A stretch of DNA of 64,000 nucleotides from Nocardia cyriacigeorgica. GTDB lineage: Bacteria > Actinomycetota > Actinomycetes > Mycobacteriales > Mycobacteriaceae. Under the pieces are notes generated by a model. The model was not told where the DNA came from, did no database searches, and saw nothing but the letters and a program-made list of their open reading frames with translations. Positions 1 through 9,347 of the stretch are shown here, one piece after another (the stretch's first letter is position 1; each line of letters starts with the position of its first letter). The position numbers were made by a program, and so were the translations under genes. Location: contig NZ_VBUT01000010.1 in the NCBI RefSeq assembly GCF_005863245.1, positions 62,001 to 126,000 of the forward strand, read 5' to 3'.

Positions 1-175
1 CCGCCACCCAGCGCACATTGCCGCCCACCGCCGCCGTGGCCTGTCTGGCCAGGGTGGTCTTGCCGACACCCGCGTCCCCGGTGAGCACCGCACCGACCGG
101 GCCGTCACCGGTGAGCGCGGAGCGAATCGCCTCGAATTCGGTCGCGCGTTCGATCATCGGCCAGTTCCGAGCCAT
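1..175 (-). CDS. P-loop ATPase regulator, N-terminal fragment (cut by window edge)
   Basis: Only the first ~58 codons are in the window. They start at ATG 173-175 and read MARNWPMIERATEFEAIRSA, then a Walker A motif GDAGVGKTTL near residues 33-42. This start fits large actinobacterial STAND/LuxR ATPase regulators, which begin with a short leader before the nucleotide-binding loop. The rest lies beyond position 1, so no DNA-binding domain can be confirmed. It could also be another AAA-type ATPase. Confidence 0.7.
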   Translation of the reverse strand, partial: MARNWPMIERATEFEAIRSALTGDGPVGAVLTGDAGVGKTTLARQATAAVGGNVRWVA

Positions 176-204
176 TTACCTACTGTAGAGGCAAGTGTTT
201 GATT

Positions 205-363
205 GCGTCGCCTTCGGCGACGCGGGTTCGCGGCCCCTGGGTGTCTCGTGTCTCAGCAACCGCTGCTTGCCTCCGGCGTGCGCAGCGGTCGCTGAGACAC
301 GAGACGGCCCGCGAACTTTGGGGCTCGGTCTCGCTTCGCTCGAAAATTGGGGTGACCGGCCGT
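205..363 (+). repeat. Palindromic repeat element, copy A (downstream of purA)
   Basis: A 23-base arm at 243-265 pairs with 283-305 with a single mismatch around a 17-base loop. An outer arm around 225-234 (gttcgcgg) pairs roughly with 309-315. The 3' flank carries gctcggtctcgcttcgctcg (323-342). The reverse complement of 1911-2063 is a clear second copy, so the two copies sit in inverted orientation on either side of purA. No ORF is needed to explain it. It may act as terminator for purA, or be a REP/MITE-like element. Confidence 0.75.
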
Positions 364-436
364 TGTGACAGGGGGCAGACAGATGTAGCGGCCGCGTGTT
401 GCCGGTCGCTGACGTCGTCCGTCTGCCGCTTGGCGG

Positions 437-1729
<1,293 letters not shown>

Positions 1730-2204
1730 GGTCGTGTCTCCTACGGTTCGACGCGCAACACCGTGTGTGTTGCAGCTACCTGCCCGTATCGAGGCGGTGG
1801 CCGGAAGCACAGTCTAGTAGACCACCTGCGCGGGCCCAGTCGGGCCGGGCGCAGCACCCTGGTTGCGATCCCGGCAACGCATCGCCGCAAGCCGTCCGCG
1901 ACCAGGAACACCGGCCGGTCAGACCTCCGATTTCGAGCGAAGCGAGACCGAGCATCAATGTTCGCGGCCCGTCTCGCGTTTCCGCTGCCGCTGCGCACGC
2001 CGAAGGCAAGCAGCGGCAGCGGAGGCGCGAGACACCCAGCGGCCGCGAACCGCGACGCCGCAGGCGGTGCAAGACAAAACACAGCCGCAGGCGGCGCCGA
2101 ACAAACACGGCTATGGTTGCTGCTAGTGGATGTCGAAGGCGTCCGGGTGAAGCGGTAGTGCGACCGACGGGAGTCGGCCGGATTCGAGGAGGGTGTACGG
2201 CAGT
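1730..2204. other. Intergenic region between purA and the 2205 gene
   Basis: 475 bases between divergent genes. The purA-proximal part holds a possible purA -10 box (1811-1816, minus strand). The middle holds palindromic element copy B (1911-2063 or slightly beyond). Between 2070 and 2100 the short string cgcaggcgg occurs twice. No convincing coding sequence is present. Confidence 0.6.
1911..2063 (-). repeat. Palindromic repeat element, copy B (upstream of purA)
   Basis: On the plus strand the arms are 1971-1993 and 2011-2033, pairing at 21 of 23 positions (the other two are G-T) around a 17-base loop at 1994-2010. Read on the minus strand, loop and flanks match copy A (205-363), including the conserved loop core (cttgcc-ccggcgtgcg apart from one base) and the shared gctcggtctcgcttcgctcg. 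Stem bases differ between copies, but at three or more positions both partners changed together, so pairing is kept. This suggests the hairpin itself is selected. Confidence 0.75.
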
Positions 2205-2864
2205 TTGAGTACCCACGTTCTCCGTTGCGACGGCGCACCGGTACCGATTGCCCTCGCCTCCCAGCCGACCACCCAGACCGACGCGATACCCGATACCGGC
2301 GAGATCGACGAACTGCTCCCGGTGCTCGCCGCCGACAGCCTGCCCCGCTTGATCGTGCTCGGTGACGACGCCGCGCTGGCCACGGTGCTCACCCATCTGA
2401 TGCGCACCGAGCGGCTGAACGTGGAAATCGGCTACGTCCCGGTCGACAAGACCTACGGTTCCCGCGCCTACGAGACCGGCACCGGCAATGCCGCGGCCAA
2501 ACGCGCGCTGGAGGGCCGGGCCACCGAGGTGCCGCTGATCCGCGACGACACCGGAACGGTGCTCGTCGGGCGCGCCAGGCTGGAAGGGGTCGGAGGCGAA
2601 AAGCTCGAGGGCGAAGCGTATGTCGACGACACGCTGCTGTTCTCCGGCAAGGTCGCCGCCATGCTCGTCTCGCCGACACTGGAACTGCCCGGCGTGCGCG
2701 CCACCGTCAAGCGCGGCGTGCGCAAACGACGATGGGTCAGCGGGCGCGCCGCACAGCTTGGCACCCCCGGCGCGCGAGTCACCCGGGACGGCATCGCCGG
2801 TGATCGCACCGTGCCGCGATCGACCTTCTACCGTCATCACGAACCCTGGCTGCTGGTCCGATGA
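2205..2864 (+). CDS. Conserved actinobacterial protein of unknown function (Rv0358-like)
   Basis: 219 aa from a TTG start. The strong Shine-Dalgarno GAGGAGGG at 2186-2193 decides this: an upstream GTG at 2193 overlaps the SD itself, while TTG 2205 lies 11 bases past it. The protein begins MSTHVLRCDGAPVPIALASQ and has no signal peptide or membrane span. Placement next to purA and an M50 protease matches Rv0358. The segment LIVLGDDAALATVLTHLMR and a basic C-terminal third resemble a small nucleotide- or lipid-binding fold, but I cannot assign a function. It overlaps the next gene by ATGA, so the two are translationally coupled. Confidence 0.75.
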   Translation: MSTHVLRCDGAPVPIALASQPTTQTDAIPDTGEIDELLPVLAADSLPRLIVLGDDAALATVLTHLMRTERLNVEIGYVPVDKTYGSRAYETGTGNAAAKRALEGRATEVPLIRDDTGTVLVGRARLEGVGGEKLEGEAYVDDTLLFSGKVAAMLVSPTLELPGVRATVKRGVRKRRWVSGRAAQLGTPGARVTRDGIAGDRTVPRSTFYRHHEPWLLVR

Positions 2865-3640
2865 GCTTTCCCACCCAGGCCCGCCGCTCCGGTGCGGTGC
2901 GGCCTAGCCCCATCTTCCTGCTGGTCGTCGCGATCACCGTGCTCGGCGGGGCGCTGGCCTGGGACGCCGATCTGGACTCGGTGCGCGCCAAGGCCGGTGT
3001 GTTCCTGCTGGTGGTGTTCGGCTGGATCGTCAGCCTGTGCCTGCACGAATTCGCGCATGCGTATGTGGCGTGGCGGGCCGGCGACCGCGAGGTGGAGCTG
3101 CGCGGCTACCTGACCCTGAACCCGTTGAAGTACAGCCATCCGCTGCTGTCGATCGTGTTGCCGATCGTGTTCATCGCGCTCGGCGGGATCGGTCTGCCCG
3201 GCGGTGCGGTCTATGTACACGCGCACAATTTCTCCACCCGGATCCAGCGCATCATCAGCGGTGCCGGGCCCGCGGTGAATGTGGCGTGCGCGGCGCTGCT
3301 GTTGATCGTGGTGCGGCTGTTCGGCAGCGCCGAGGAACATGCCGCGTTCTGGTTCGGGCTCAGCTTCCTGGCGTTTCTCCAGGTGACGGCCGCGCTGCTG
3401 AATCTGATCCCGATTCCCGGGCTGGATGGGTACGGCATCCTGGAGCCGTCGCTGAGCTATCAGACCCGCCGCGCGCTCGACCAGTTCAAGCCGTTCGGCA
3501 TGCTGATCCTGTTCGCGCTGCTGTTCACTCCGGCGATCAACCAGGTGTTCTTCGACGCGGTGTACGCGCTCTACGAGCTGTCCGGGGTGCCGTCGCTGTG
3601 GTCACGCTGGGGCGGATATCTCACCCGCTTCTGGACCTGA
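2861..3640 (+). CDS. M50-family site-2-type membrane metalloprotease (Rv0359-like)
   Basis: 259 aa, predominantly hydrophobic with about five to six membrane segments. The zinc-binding motif HEFAH (residues 62-66) lies in the second segment, and a late NLIPIPGLDG (181-190, third ligand Asp189) matches the NPxPxxDG-type motif of M50 peptidases. This supports an intramembrane or membrane-embedded metalloprotease. The substrate is unknown. Unlike RseP-type enzymes there is no PDZ domain, so it belongs to the small Rv0359-like group. ATG 2861 overlaps the stop of the preceding gene by four bases, and a GC-rich hairpin follows. Confidence 0.85.
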   Translation: MSFPTQARRSGAVRPSPIFLLVVAITVLGGALAWDADLDSVRAKAGVFLLVVFGWIVSLCLHEFAHAYVAWRAGDREVELRGYLTLNPLKYSHPLLSIVLPIVFIALGGIGLPGGAVYVHAHNFSTRIQRIISGAGPAVNVACAALLLIVVRLFGSAEEHAAFWFGLSFLAFLQVTAALLNLIPIPGLDGYGILEPSLSYQTRRALDQFKPFGMLILFALLFTPAINQVFFDAVYALYELSGVPSLWSRWGGYLTRFWT

Positions 3641-4006
3641 CACAACACAGGGCCGCCCGGTCGATGGACCGGACGACCCTGGTCTTCGCCGGTGCGTCGC
3701 GGCCCCAGCTCGCCGGCCACCACACCAACAATGGCCGGTTGCGCGTCGCGACGTGCGGCGAAGTGTGTGACCGCGCCACCCCTCGTCGGCTCGGTCGGTT
3801 CTCACCGTAGGGACGGGTGGACGGCATCGCCTGAGTAGCGGACTACGCGAAGATCAACCCGGCAGCCGCCGCAGCCGCGGCTCGCGCACGCAGACGAAGC
3901 GGGCATACGCGGGGTGGATCGAGTAGTCCTCGGCGCGGCGACGGTTCGACGCTGGTCAGTGGCCGCTCAGGGTGTTGCGATCCACCGGGACAAGCCCGCG
4001 CCGGTC
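3641..4006. other. Convergent intergenic region
   Basis: 366 bases between the plus-strand M50 gene and the minus-strand FUSC gene. It contains the hairpin at 3650-3680. I see no coding sequence, and the short ORFs here have shadow-like arginine/proline composition. Confidence 0.5.
3650..3680 (+). terminator. GC-rich hairpin after the M50 gene
   Basis: Arms agggccgcccggtc and gaccggacgaccct pair over 14 positions with two wobble or mismatched pairs, around a GATG loop, starting nine bases after the stop codon. There is no T-run, as is common for actinobacterial terminators. Confidence 0.5.
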
Positions 4007-5155
4007 TCAGTCCTCCGGCCGCACATACGGATTCGGCACCGTCGGCGGAAGCAGCGCGATCGCGGAGATGCGCTGCATACCGCACACCTGCATGAGATCG
4101 ACCACCGTCGAACGCACCTGCGCGAACACCACATGCGCCGAAAGCCCTGCCCCGGCAACGAGCTCCGGACGCGCGCCCTTGGCAACCGAGCGCAGCACCC
4201 GGGCGGCTTCGGCCTGATCGGGTTGTTCACCGGGGTCGGCCAGCATCATCCGGCGCACCACATCGACGGCGTGACCGAGGCTTTCCACCTCGTCGATCAG
4301 GCGGGGATCGAGGATCTCGTCGTCGCGCACCAGGGTCAGGCCGCGGCGCAGCAGCACGCGAGTGTTGCGGACGGCGTTGTCGAGCGGGTCGGCGGTCGCG
4401 CGGATGCGTTCGAGCCGTTTGCGCGAATTCCAGTACAGCGGGGAGATGCGGCTGATCTCCCGGCCGCCCTCCAGGGTCTTGCGCAGTGAGTCCAGTTGGG
4501 ATTGGGTCGCCCGGACCGCGGTCAGCGCGTTGTGCACCTTGTCGGCGTCCTGTTCGAGCAGGCCCGCCGCACCGTCGACCAGCGATTTGCCCATCACGCC
4601 GAGGATTTCCGCGGCCTGCTCCCTGGCCCGGCGCACCGGATGCAACGGGATCGCGGCCACGACGACCACACCGACCAGACCGCCGACGAGCGCGTCGATC
4701 ATCCGGGAGAACCCACCACCGGCAGCGGGTGGCAGCAGCGTCGCGACCAGCACGGCCGAACCTGCGGCCTGCATGGCGATGATGGTGCCGCCGTCGAGGA
4801 ACACCGCCAGGCTCATGGCGACGCCGACGACCAGCGCGATCTGCCAGACCCCGGTGCCCACCTGGGAGATGAACAGATCGCCGATGCCGATGCCGACCGC
4901 CACGCCGACGACGAGCTCCACCGAACGCTTCAACCGGGCGCCGAAGGAGATGCCGATCGACACCACAGCCGCCGTCGGCGCGAAGAAGGGCTGGGTATGC
5001 CCGATGACGTAGTGCGCGATGAACCAGGCCAGCGCGGCGCCGAGCGAGCACTGCAGGATCGGCAGCGCGGAAAGGCGCAGGCGCGTCCATGAGCTGCGCA
5101 GCCGGTCCACGCCACCGGCCCGGGCGAGGGCGACGCGAGAGTTCGGGTCGATCAA
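4007..5155 (-). CDS. FUSC-family (aromatic-acid-exporter-like) inner membrane protein
   Basis: About 382 aa if translation starts at TTG 5153-5155; no ATG is available in frame near the domain start, so the N-terminus is uncertain. The N-terminal half carries about six membrane segments (for example LQCSLGAALAWFIAHYVIG, AVGIGIGDLF and LVGGLVGVVVVAAIPL). The C-terminal half is a soluble, charged helical region. This is the layout of FUSC/aromatic acid exporter proteins, which export small organic acids; the substrate here is unknown. It starts about 20 bases after the DUF3151 stop, so the two genes are probably cotranscribed and coupled. Confidence 0.75.
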   Translation of the reverse strand: MIDPNSRVALARAGGVDRLRSSWTRLRLSALPILQCSLGAALAWFIAHYVIGHTQPFFAPTAAVVSIGISFGARLKRSVELVVGVAVGIGIGDLFISQVGTGVWQIALVVGVAMSLAVFLDGGTIIAMQAAGSAVLVATLLPPAAGGGFSRMIDALVGGLVGVVVVAAIPLHPVRRAREQAAEILGVMGKSLVDGAAGLLEQDADKVHNALTAVRATQSQLDSLRKTLEGGREISRISPLYWNSRKRLERIRATADPLDNAVRNTRVLLRRGLTLVRDDEILDPRLIDEVESLGHAVDVVRRMMLADPGEQPDQAEAARVLRSVAKGARPELVAGAGLSAHVVFAQVRSTVVDLMQVCGMQRISAIALLPPTVPNPYVRPED

Positions 5156-5174
5156 CTCGGGGTCTGTCCGGTTG

Positions 5175-5618
5175 TCAATCCAGGCCGAGTTCCGCGGCGG
5201 CGCGCGGATCGCAATCCTCGAGCAGGTCGAGGCAGCGGGCGTATTCGTCGGATTCGCCGATGGCACGCGCGGCCCTGGCCAGCGCGCCGACACTGCGCAG
5301 GAAACCCTGGTTGGGCTCGTGGCTCCACGGCACCGGGCCGAAACCCTTCCAGCCGTTGCGGCGCAACAGATCGAGGCCGCGGTGATAGCCGGTGCGGGCG
5401 AAGGCGTAGGCCGCGACGACGTCATGGTTGACGCCTTCCCCTGCGGCCTCCGCGCGAGCGAGTGCGGCCTCGGCCAGATGCGCCCACGCGATCGAGGCGG
5501 CCGGATGATCGGCCGCGACCTGCACCGGATCGGCCTTGGCGAGGAGCGCGTCCTCGGCATCGGAGATTTCCGGCAGCAGTACCGGTTGCGGTCCGAGCAG
5601 ATCACCGAACGAGGTCAT
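5175..5618 (-). CDS. DUF3151 protein (Rv0360c-like)
   Basis: 147 aa reading MTSFGDLLGPQPVLLPE at the N-terminus; an alternative ATG lies three codons upstream (5627). Conserved features include WAHLAEAAL, YAFARTGYHRGLDLLRRNGW and FLRSVGALARAARAIGE. The protein is small, soluble, alpha-helical and TPR-like. It is typical of actinobacterial DUF3151 proteins, whose role is unknown. The position beside the Rv0361-like gene fits Rv0360c. It is the first gene of a two-gene minus-strand unit with the FUSC gene. Confidence 0.85.
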   Translation of the reverse strand: MTSFGDLLGPQPVLLPEISDAEDALLAKADPVQVAADHPAASIAWAHLAEAALARAEAAGEGVNHDVVAAYAFARTGYHRGLDLLRRNGWKGFGPVPWSHEPNQGFLRSVGALARAARAIGESDEYARCLDLLEDCDPRAAAELGLD

Positions 5619-5897
5619 GGGGTTCATTGTGCACCGCCGGTGCGGTGGTGGGGATGCGCGGGGCGATCGGGTCCGGTTGGTCTGCGCGGCGCAGGGCCGG
5701 CCGACGGGGGACGCGAGACGATCGACGCGAGGGGCGTGCTGCGCCACCCCCGGGCCGGTGAACTCCGGCGCGAGCAGGTCCGCCAACACGCTGGGCCGGG
5801 CGGCCTGGAACGCGGCGGGGCATTGGCAGCCGGGGTGGGGCGCGGCGCATTAGGCTGGCCGTCGAGTTCACAATGTTCCGCTGAGCGAGGGGTAGTG

Positions 5898-8108
5898 GTG
5901 TCCGACCCGAACGACGACAAGAACCCGGTGCGCAAACCCGCCGACGCCCGCACGACGGACGCCCCGGCCGCACCGCCCACCTCTGCCGCCGACGGGACCC
6001 AGCCCACCTCGCCGACCGCCACGAACACATCCGACGCCGACCCCGATGCGCCCACCAAGGCGTTGAAGCAGGTGCCCGCCGGTGGTTCGGAAGGCCGTAC
6101 CGAACCGCGGAACTCGACCGGGACCGCCGAGGCCACCAGCAGCGCGGATACACCCGCCGGCAGCGTCTCCGATTCCGCCACGGACACGAATTCACCTGCG
6201 CCACAACCTCCGTCGGGCGCCGATGATGACGCCGAGACCGAGGCCATCCCGGCACCGGGCGCCGCCGGGAAGCAGGGCACATCCGGCCGGCCGATCACCG
6301 ACGACGCTGATGCCGATGCGAAGACTGTCGCCATGCGCCGCGTCGCCCCGGCCGCCGAGGCAGCCGCAGCTGCCTCGAACGCTCCGAAAGCCGCAGGCTC
6401 ATCCGAGCAGAGCAGCTCCGCGGCCGACGGTGCCGGGCCCGCTGCTGACGACGCGTCCGATCCCTCCCGCCGAGGTCACGCAGCCGCAACCAGCTCGGAC
6501 AAATCTGCCCGCCCCACCGCGACGGGCGCTGATGCGGGAGCCGCCGCCGCAGGATCCGAAGCAAACGCCGCCGAGGGAGGCCGGCCCGCCACTGACGAGA
6601 CGTCCGATCCCACCGGCCGAGGTCCCGCAGCCGCAACCAGCTCGGACAAGCCTGCCCGCGCCACCGCGGCCGGCGCTGCTGGAACCGCTGCCGCGGGAGC
6701 CGGTGCCGCGGCGGCCGAAACTGACGCCTCCGGCGCGGCCGGCGAGGGCGCCGAAGCGGGCACGCCGGCCGACGCGGACCGAGGCACCGCCGCCGATGGT
6801 GCCGACGCCACGAAATCGGCAGATGACGCCGAGCCCGTCGATGGGGCCGACGCCGCACGCACCGACGACACCGCCGAGCAGGCGGACAACGCCGGACCCG
6901 CCGCGTCGGCGCAGGGAGCGCCGGGGGACGGTACCGACGAGTCGACCGACGGCTCCGATGCTGCGGATGCCGCCGCGGACGGCGACGAAGCCCCCGGCGC
7001 CTCGGATCCGGCGCCCACCGCCGCCGACCCCACCGGCGACGCCGAGACCGTGCAGATGCGCGCGGTGCCGAACCCGGCCGACGCGCAGACCGTCGCCATT
7101 CCGGTACAGCGCCCTGCCGGCACCGATCGGGTGGCGGGCGCTGGTGCGCGCCAGCCGCTGAGCAAGCCGCCGACCACGCCGCGTCCGGCGGCGGGGCCGA
7201 AGCAGGCCGGCGCGCACGGGCCGTCGGGTCCCGAGCACGGTGGCGTGCCGCCACAGGGTCCACAGCACGGTGGCCCCGGCGGGCCGTTGCGGAAGGCGCC
7301 GCAACAGCGCGGCCCGCAACAAGGCGCCCCTGGAGGACCGAAGCAGGGCGGGCCCGGGCAGGGCGCTCCCGGACGGCCGCAGCAGCATGCACCGCACGGC
7401 GGTCCCGGCGGACCAGGGCAGAAACCACCACAGCAGGGTGGACAGTCAGGCGCACCGAAATCCGCGAACCCCGCGGCGGCAGCCGGCGCCCAGCAGCAGG
7501 GGCCCGGTACCAAGCAGCGCCCGGGCAGCGCGCCCTCACCCGCGGATATGCAGCCGACGACGCCCGCGCAGTCGCTGGCGGGCGGCCCGCGTCCGCCGCA
7601 GCCGCGTCCGGTGGCGGCACCGCAACGGGTGGAGCCCGCTGCGCCGGAACCCGAGGCGAAGTCCGGTCGTCGATCCAACCGGTGGTTGCTGGCAGTGGCC
7701 GGTGCTGTGGTGCTGGTGGTCGGGCTCATCGCCGTGGTGCTGGTAGCGGTCGTCGGCGGAGAGGACAACTCGCCCGAGGCGCAGATCCGCAGAACCATCG
7801 GCAGCTACACCCAGGCGTTGAAGAACGGCGATCTGGAGACCCTGCGATCCACCACCTGCGGTTCGCTGCACGAGTTCTACCGGGGCATTCCCGATGATCA
7901 GTTCGCGGGCGTGCACCAGCAGTCGGTGGAGCAGGGCAGTATCCCGGTGGTCGAGCACATCCAGGCCATCCGGATCACCGAGAACACCGCCATCGCCCAG
8001 GCCACCGTCTACACCAAGGCGGATCCGGCGCGCTCGGCGCGGACGTTCGATCTCCAGCACACCGAGGACGGCTGGAAGGTCTGTGACCCGCCGGACAGCG
8101 CACCGTAA
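5898..8108 (+). CDS. Single-span membrane protein with very long disordered N-terminal arm (Rv0361-like)
   Basis: 736 aa from GTG 5898 (MSDPNDDKNPVRKPAD), placed five bases after GAGGGG at 5887-5892; the GTG at 5895 is too close to that SD. Roughly residues 1-590 are low-complexity, rich in Ala, Pro, Asp, Thr and Gly, with several ALKQVPA/TVAMRRV-like short motifs. A single membrane helix follows (WLLAVAGAVVLVVGLIAVVL). The ~110-residue C-terminal domain (EAQIRRTIGSYTQALKNGD... VCDPPDSAP, with two Cys) resembles extracytoplasmic DUF4878/NTF2-like domains. The orientation is probably N-in/C-out. A 49-codon internal duplication is visible at about 6440-6700. Role unknown; Rv0361 is much shorter. 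Confidence 0.8.
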   Translation: MSDPNDDKNPVRKPADARTTDAPAAPPTSAADGTQPTSPTATNTSDADPDAPTKALKQVPAGGSEGRTEPRNSTGTAEATSSADTPAGSVSDSATDTNSPAPQPPSGADDDAETEAIPAPGAAGKQGTSGRPITDDADADAKTVAMRRVAPAAEAAAAASNAPKAAGSSEQSSSAADGAGPAADDASDPSRRGHAAATSSDKSARPTATGADAGAAAAGSEANAAEGGRPATDETSDPTGRGPAAATSSDKPARATAAGAAGTAAAGAGAAAAETDASGAAGEGAEAGTPADADRGTAADGADATKSADDAEPVDGADAARTDDTAEQADNAGPAASAQGAPGDGTDESTDGSDAADAAADGDEAPGASDPAPTAADPTGDAETVQMRAVPNPADAQTVAIPVQRPAGTDRVAGAGARQPLSKPPTTPRPAAGPKQAGAHGPSGPEHGGVPPQGPQHGGPGGPLRKAPQQRGPQQGAPGGPKQGGPGQGAPGRPQQHAPHGGPGGPGQKPPQQGGQSGAPKSANPAAAAGAQQQGPGTKQRPGSAPSPADMQPTTPAQSLAGGPRPPQPRPVAAPQRVEPAAPEPEAKSGRRSNRWLLAVAGAVVLVVGLIAVVLVAVVGGEDNSPEAQIRRTIGSYTQALKNGDLETLRSTTCGSLHEFYRGIPDDQFAGVHQQSVEQGSIPVVEHIQAIRITENTAIAQATVYTKADPARSARTFDLQHTEDGWKVCDPPDSAP
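6447..6690 (+). repeat. In-frame tandem duplication inside the disordered arm
   Basis: A segment encoding DDASDPSRRGHAAATSSDK is repeated 147 bases (49 codons) later as DETSDPTGRGPAAATSSDK. The shared 24-base core containing cagccgcaaccagctcgg starts at 6479 and 6626. The copies have drifted slightly, so the duplication is not brand new. Confidence 0.7.
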
Positions 8109-8224
8109 CGATCCGGCGGCGAGCACGCCGTATCCGGTATCGAAGGTCACAGTTACCCCCTCCTAGCTGGTCGCTGGTCCGAATCGCCAGTAGCATGGCC
8201 CGGATCATGGGCAGGGAACAATCG

Positions 8225-9265
8225 ATGGCGCGGCCGGACGAGGTGGTGCGGACGGCAAAGCTCGCGGGGCGGCGATTCCGGATCCGGGATCACTACGAGG
8301 TGGGCCGGGAAAAGATCCGCGAGTTCGCGCGCGCGGTGCAGAACGATCACCGCGCGCATCAGCACGAGGTCGATGCGCGCAAGCTGGGCTACGACGGCGT
8401 CATCGCCCCGCCGACCTTCGCCTCGGTGATCGGCATGACCGCGACCAGGGCGCTGCTCGATTCGGTGCTCACCGAATACGACCTGTCCCAGATCCTGCAG
8501 ACCGACCAGGTGTTCCGGGTGCACCGGCCGATGGTGGCCGGTGACCGGATCACCAGCGAGGTCGAGATCGAATCGATCCGGCAATTCAACGACAACGACT
8601 TCATCCACGTGAACTTCGTGTTGAAGAACCAGGACGACGAGATCGCGCAGGTGGGTTCGTCCACGATCGTGGCAAGGCGCGGGGTGGAGGTGGCCCCCGA
8701 TATCACCGAAGCGGTCGCGAACATCATGATGCACGGCCGCGCCGACGTCGCGCACACCGCGCTCGGCGATCTGGGCGCGCTCATCGAATTGGACGCCAAC
8801 ACGCTCGACACCGCCTCGACCCCTGCCCCGGCTCCGGTACATCCGGTCCCCGAGTTCGATCGGCTGTCGGAGGGCGAGGAGATCGACCTCGGTACCTCCT
8901 GGCTGACCCGCGGCGATCTGGCGAATTACGCGGGCGTGTCCGGCGACTCGAACCCCATCCATTTCAGCGAGCACGCCGCCAAGCTGGCGGGCCTGCCGAC
9001 GACGGTGGCGCACGGCCTGCTCACCATGGGCCTGGCCGGCGGAAAGCTCACCTCCTGGCTGGGCGATCCGACCGCGATCGAATCGTTGAGCGTGCGCTTC
9101 GCCGGATATGTGCCGGTGGAAGCCGACGCCCGCAGCGCCGTCGAGTTCTCCGGCAGGATCAAGAAACTCGATCCGCAGCGACGCACCGCGACCGTCGTGC
9201 TGTCCGGGAAATCGCAGGGCCGCAAGCTTTTCGGTCGCGCGATCGCCGAAGTCCGGCTCGGCTGA
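8225..9265 (+). CDS. Fused HadA/HadB-type (3R)-hydroxyacyl-ACP dehydratase
   Basis: 346 aa with two hot-dog domains. The N-terminal one (residues ~20-150) is HadA-like, with DHRAHQHEVDARKLGYDGVI and no catalytic pair. The C-terminal one (~215-340) is MaoC/HadB-like and has the hydratase-2 signature GDSNPIHFSEHAA (Asp241, His246), then HGLLTMG. In mycobacteria separate HadA and HadB form a heterodimer that dehydrates 3-hydroxyacyl-ACP in FAS-II mycolate elongation; here both halves are on one chain. Start: ATG 8225 follows AGGGAA at 8213-8218, while upstream ATGs at 8195 and 8207 have no SD. A TAGCAT -10-like box lies at 8191-8196. It could also serve general fatty acid metabolism. Confidence 0.85.
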   Translation: MARPDEVVRTAKLAGRRFRIRDHYEVGREKIREFARAVQNDHRAHQHEVDARKLGYDGVIAPPTFASVIGMTATRALLDSVLTEYDLSQILQTDQVFRVHRPMVAGDRITSEVEIESIRQFNDNDFIHVNFVLKNQDDEIAQVGSSTIVARRGVEVAPDITEAVANIMMHGRADVAHTALGDLGALIELDANTLDTASTPAPAPVHPVPEFDRLSEGEEIDLGTSWLTRGDLANYAGVSGDSNPIHFSEHAAKLAGLPTTVAHGLLTMGLAGGKLTSWLGDPTAIESLSVRFAGYVPVEADARSAVEFSGRIKKLDPQRRTATVVLSGKSQGRKLFGRAIAEVRLG

Positions 9266-9347
9266 GCAGCGAGGTCCCAATCCGGGTTCAACCGCGAGTC
9301 CGAGTTCGCGCTGAGCAGCGAGGTCGAGCTCGGCTCAGCTGCTCGCC

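Noticed and set aside
5019..5897. Long open frame upstream of the 5898 gene on the plus strand
   Set aside because: It is antisense to the FUSC and DUF3151 genes; the real start is set by GAGGGG before GTG 5898.
7240..7480. Possible collagen-like gene from the QGPQHGGPGGPL-type sequence
   Set aside because: It is part of the disordered arm of the 5898 protein, and the Gly periodicity is irregular.
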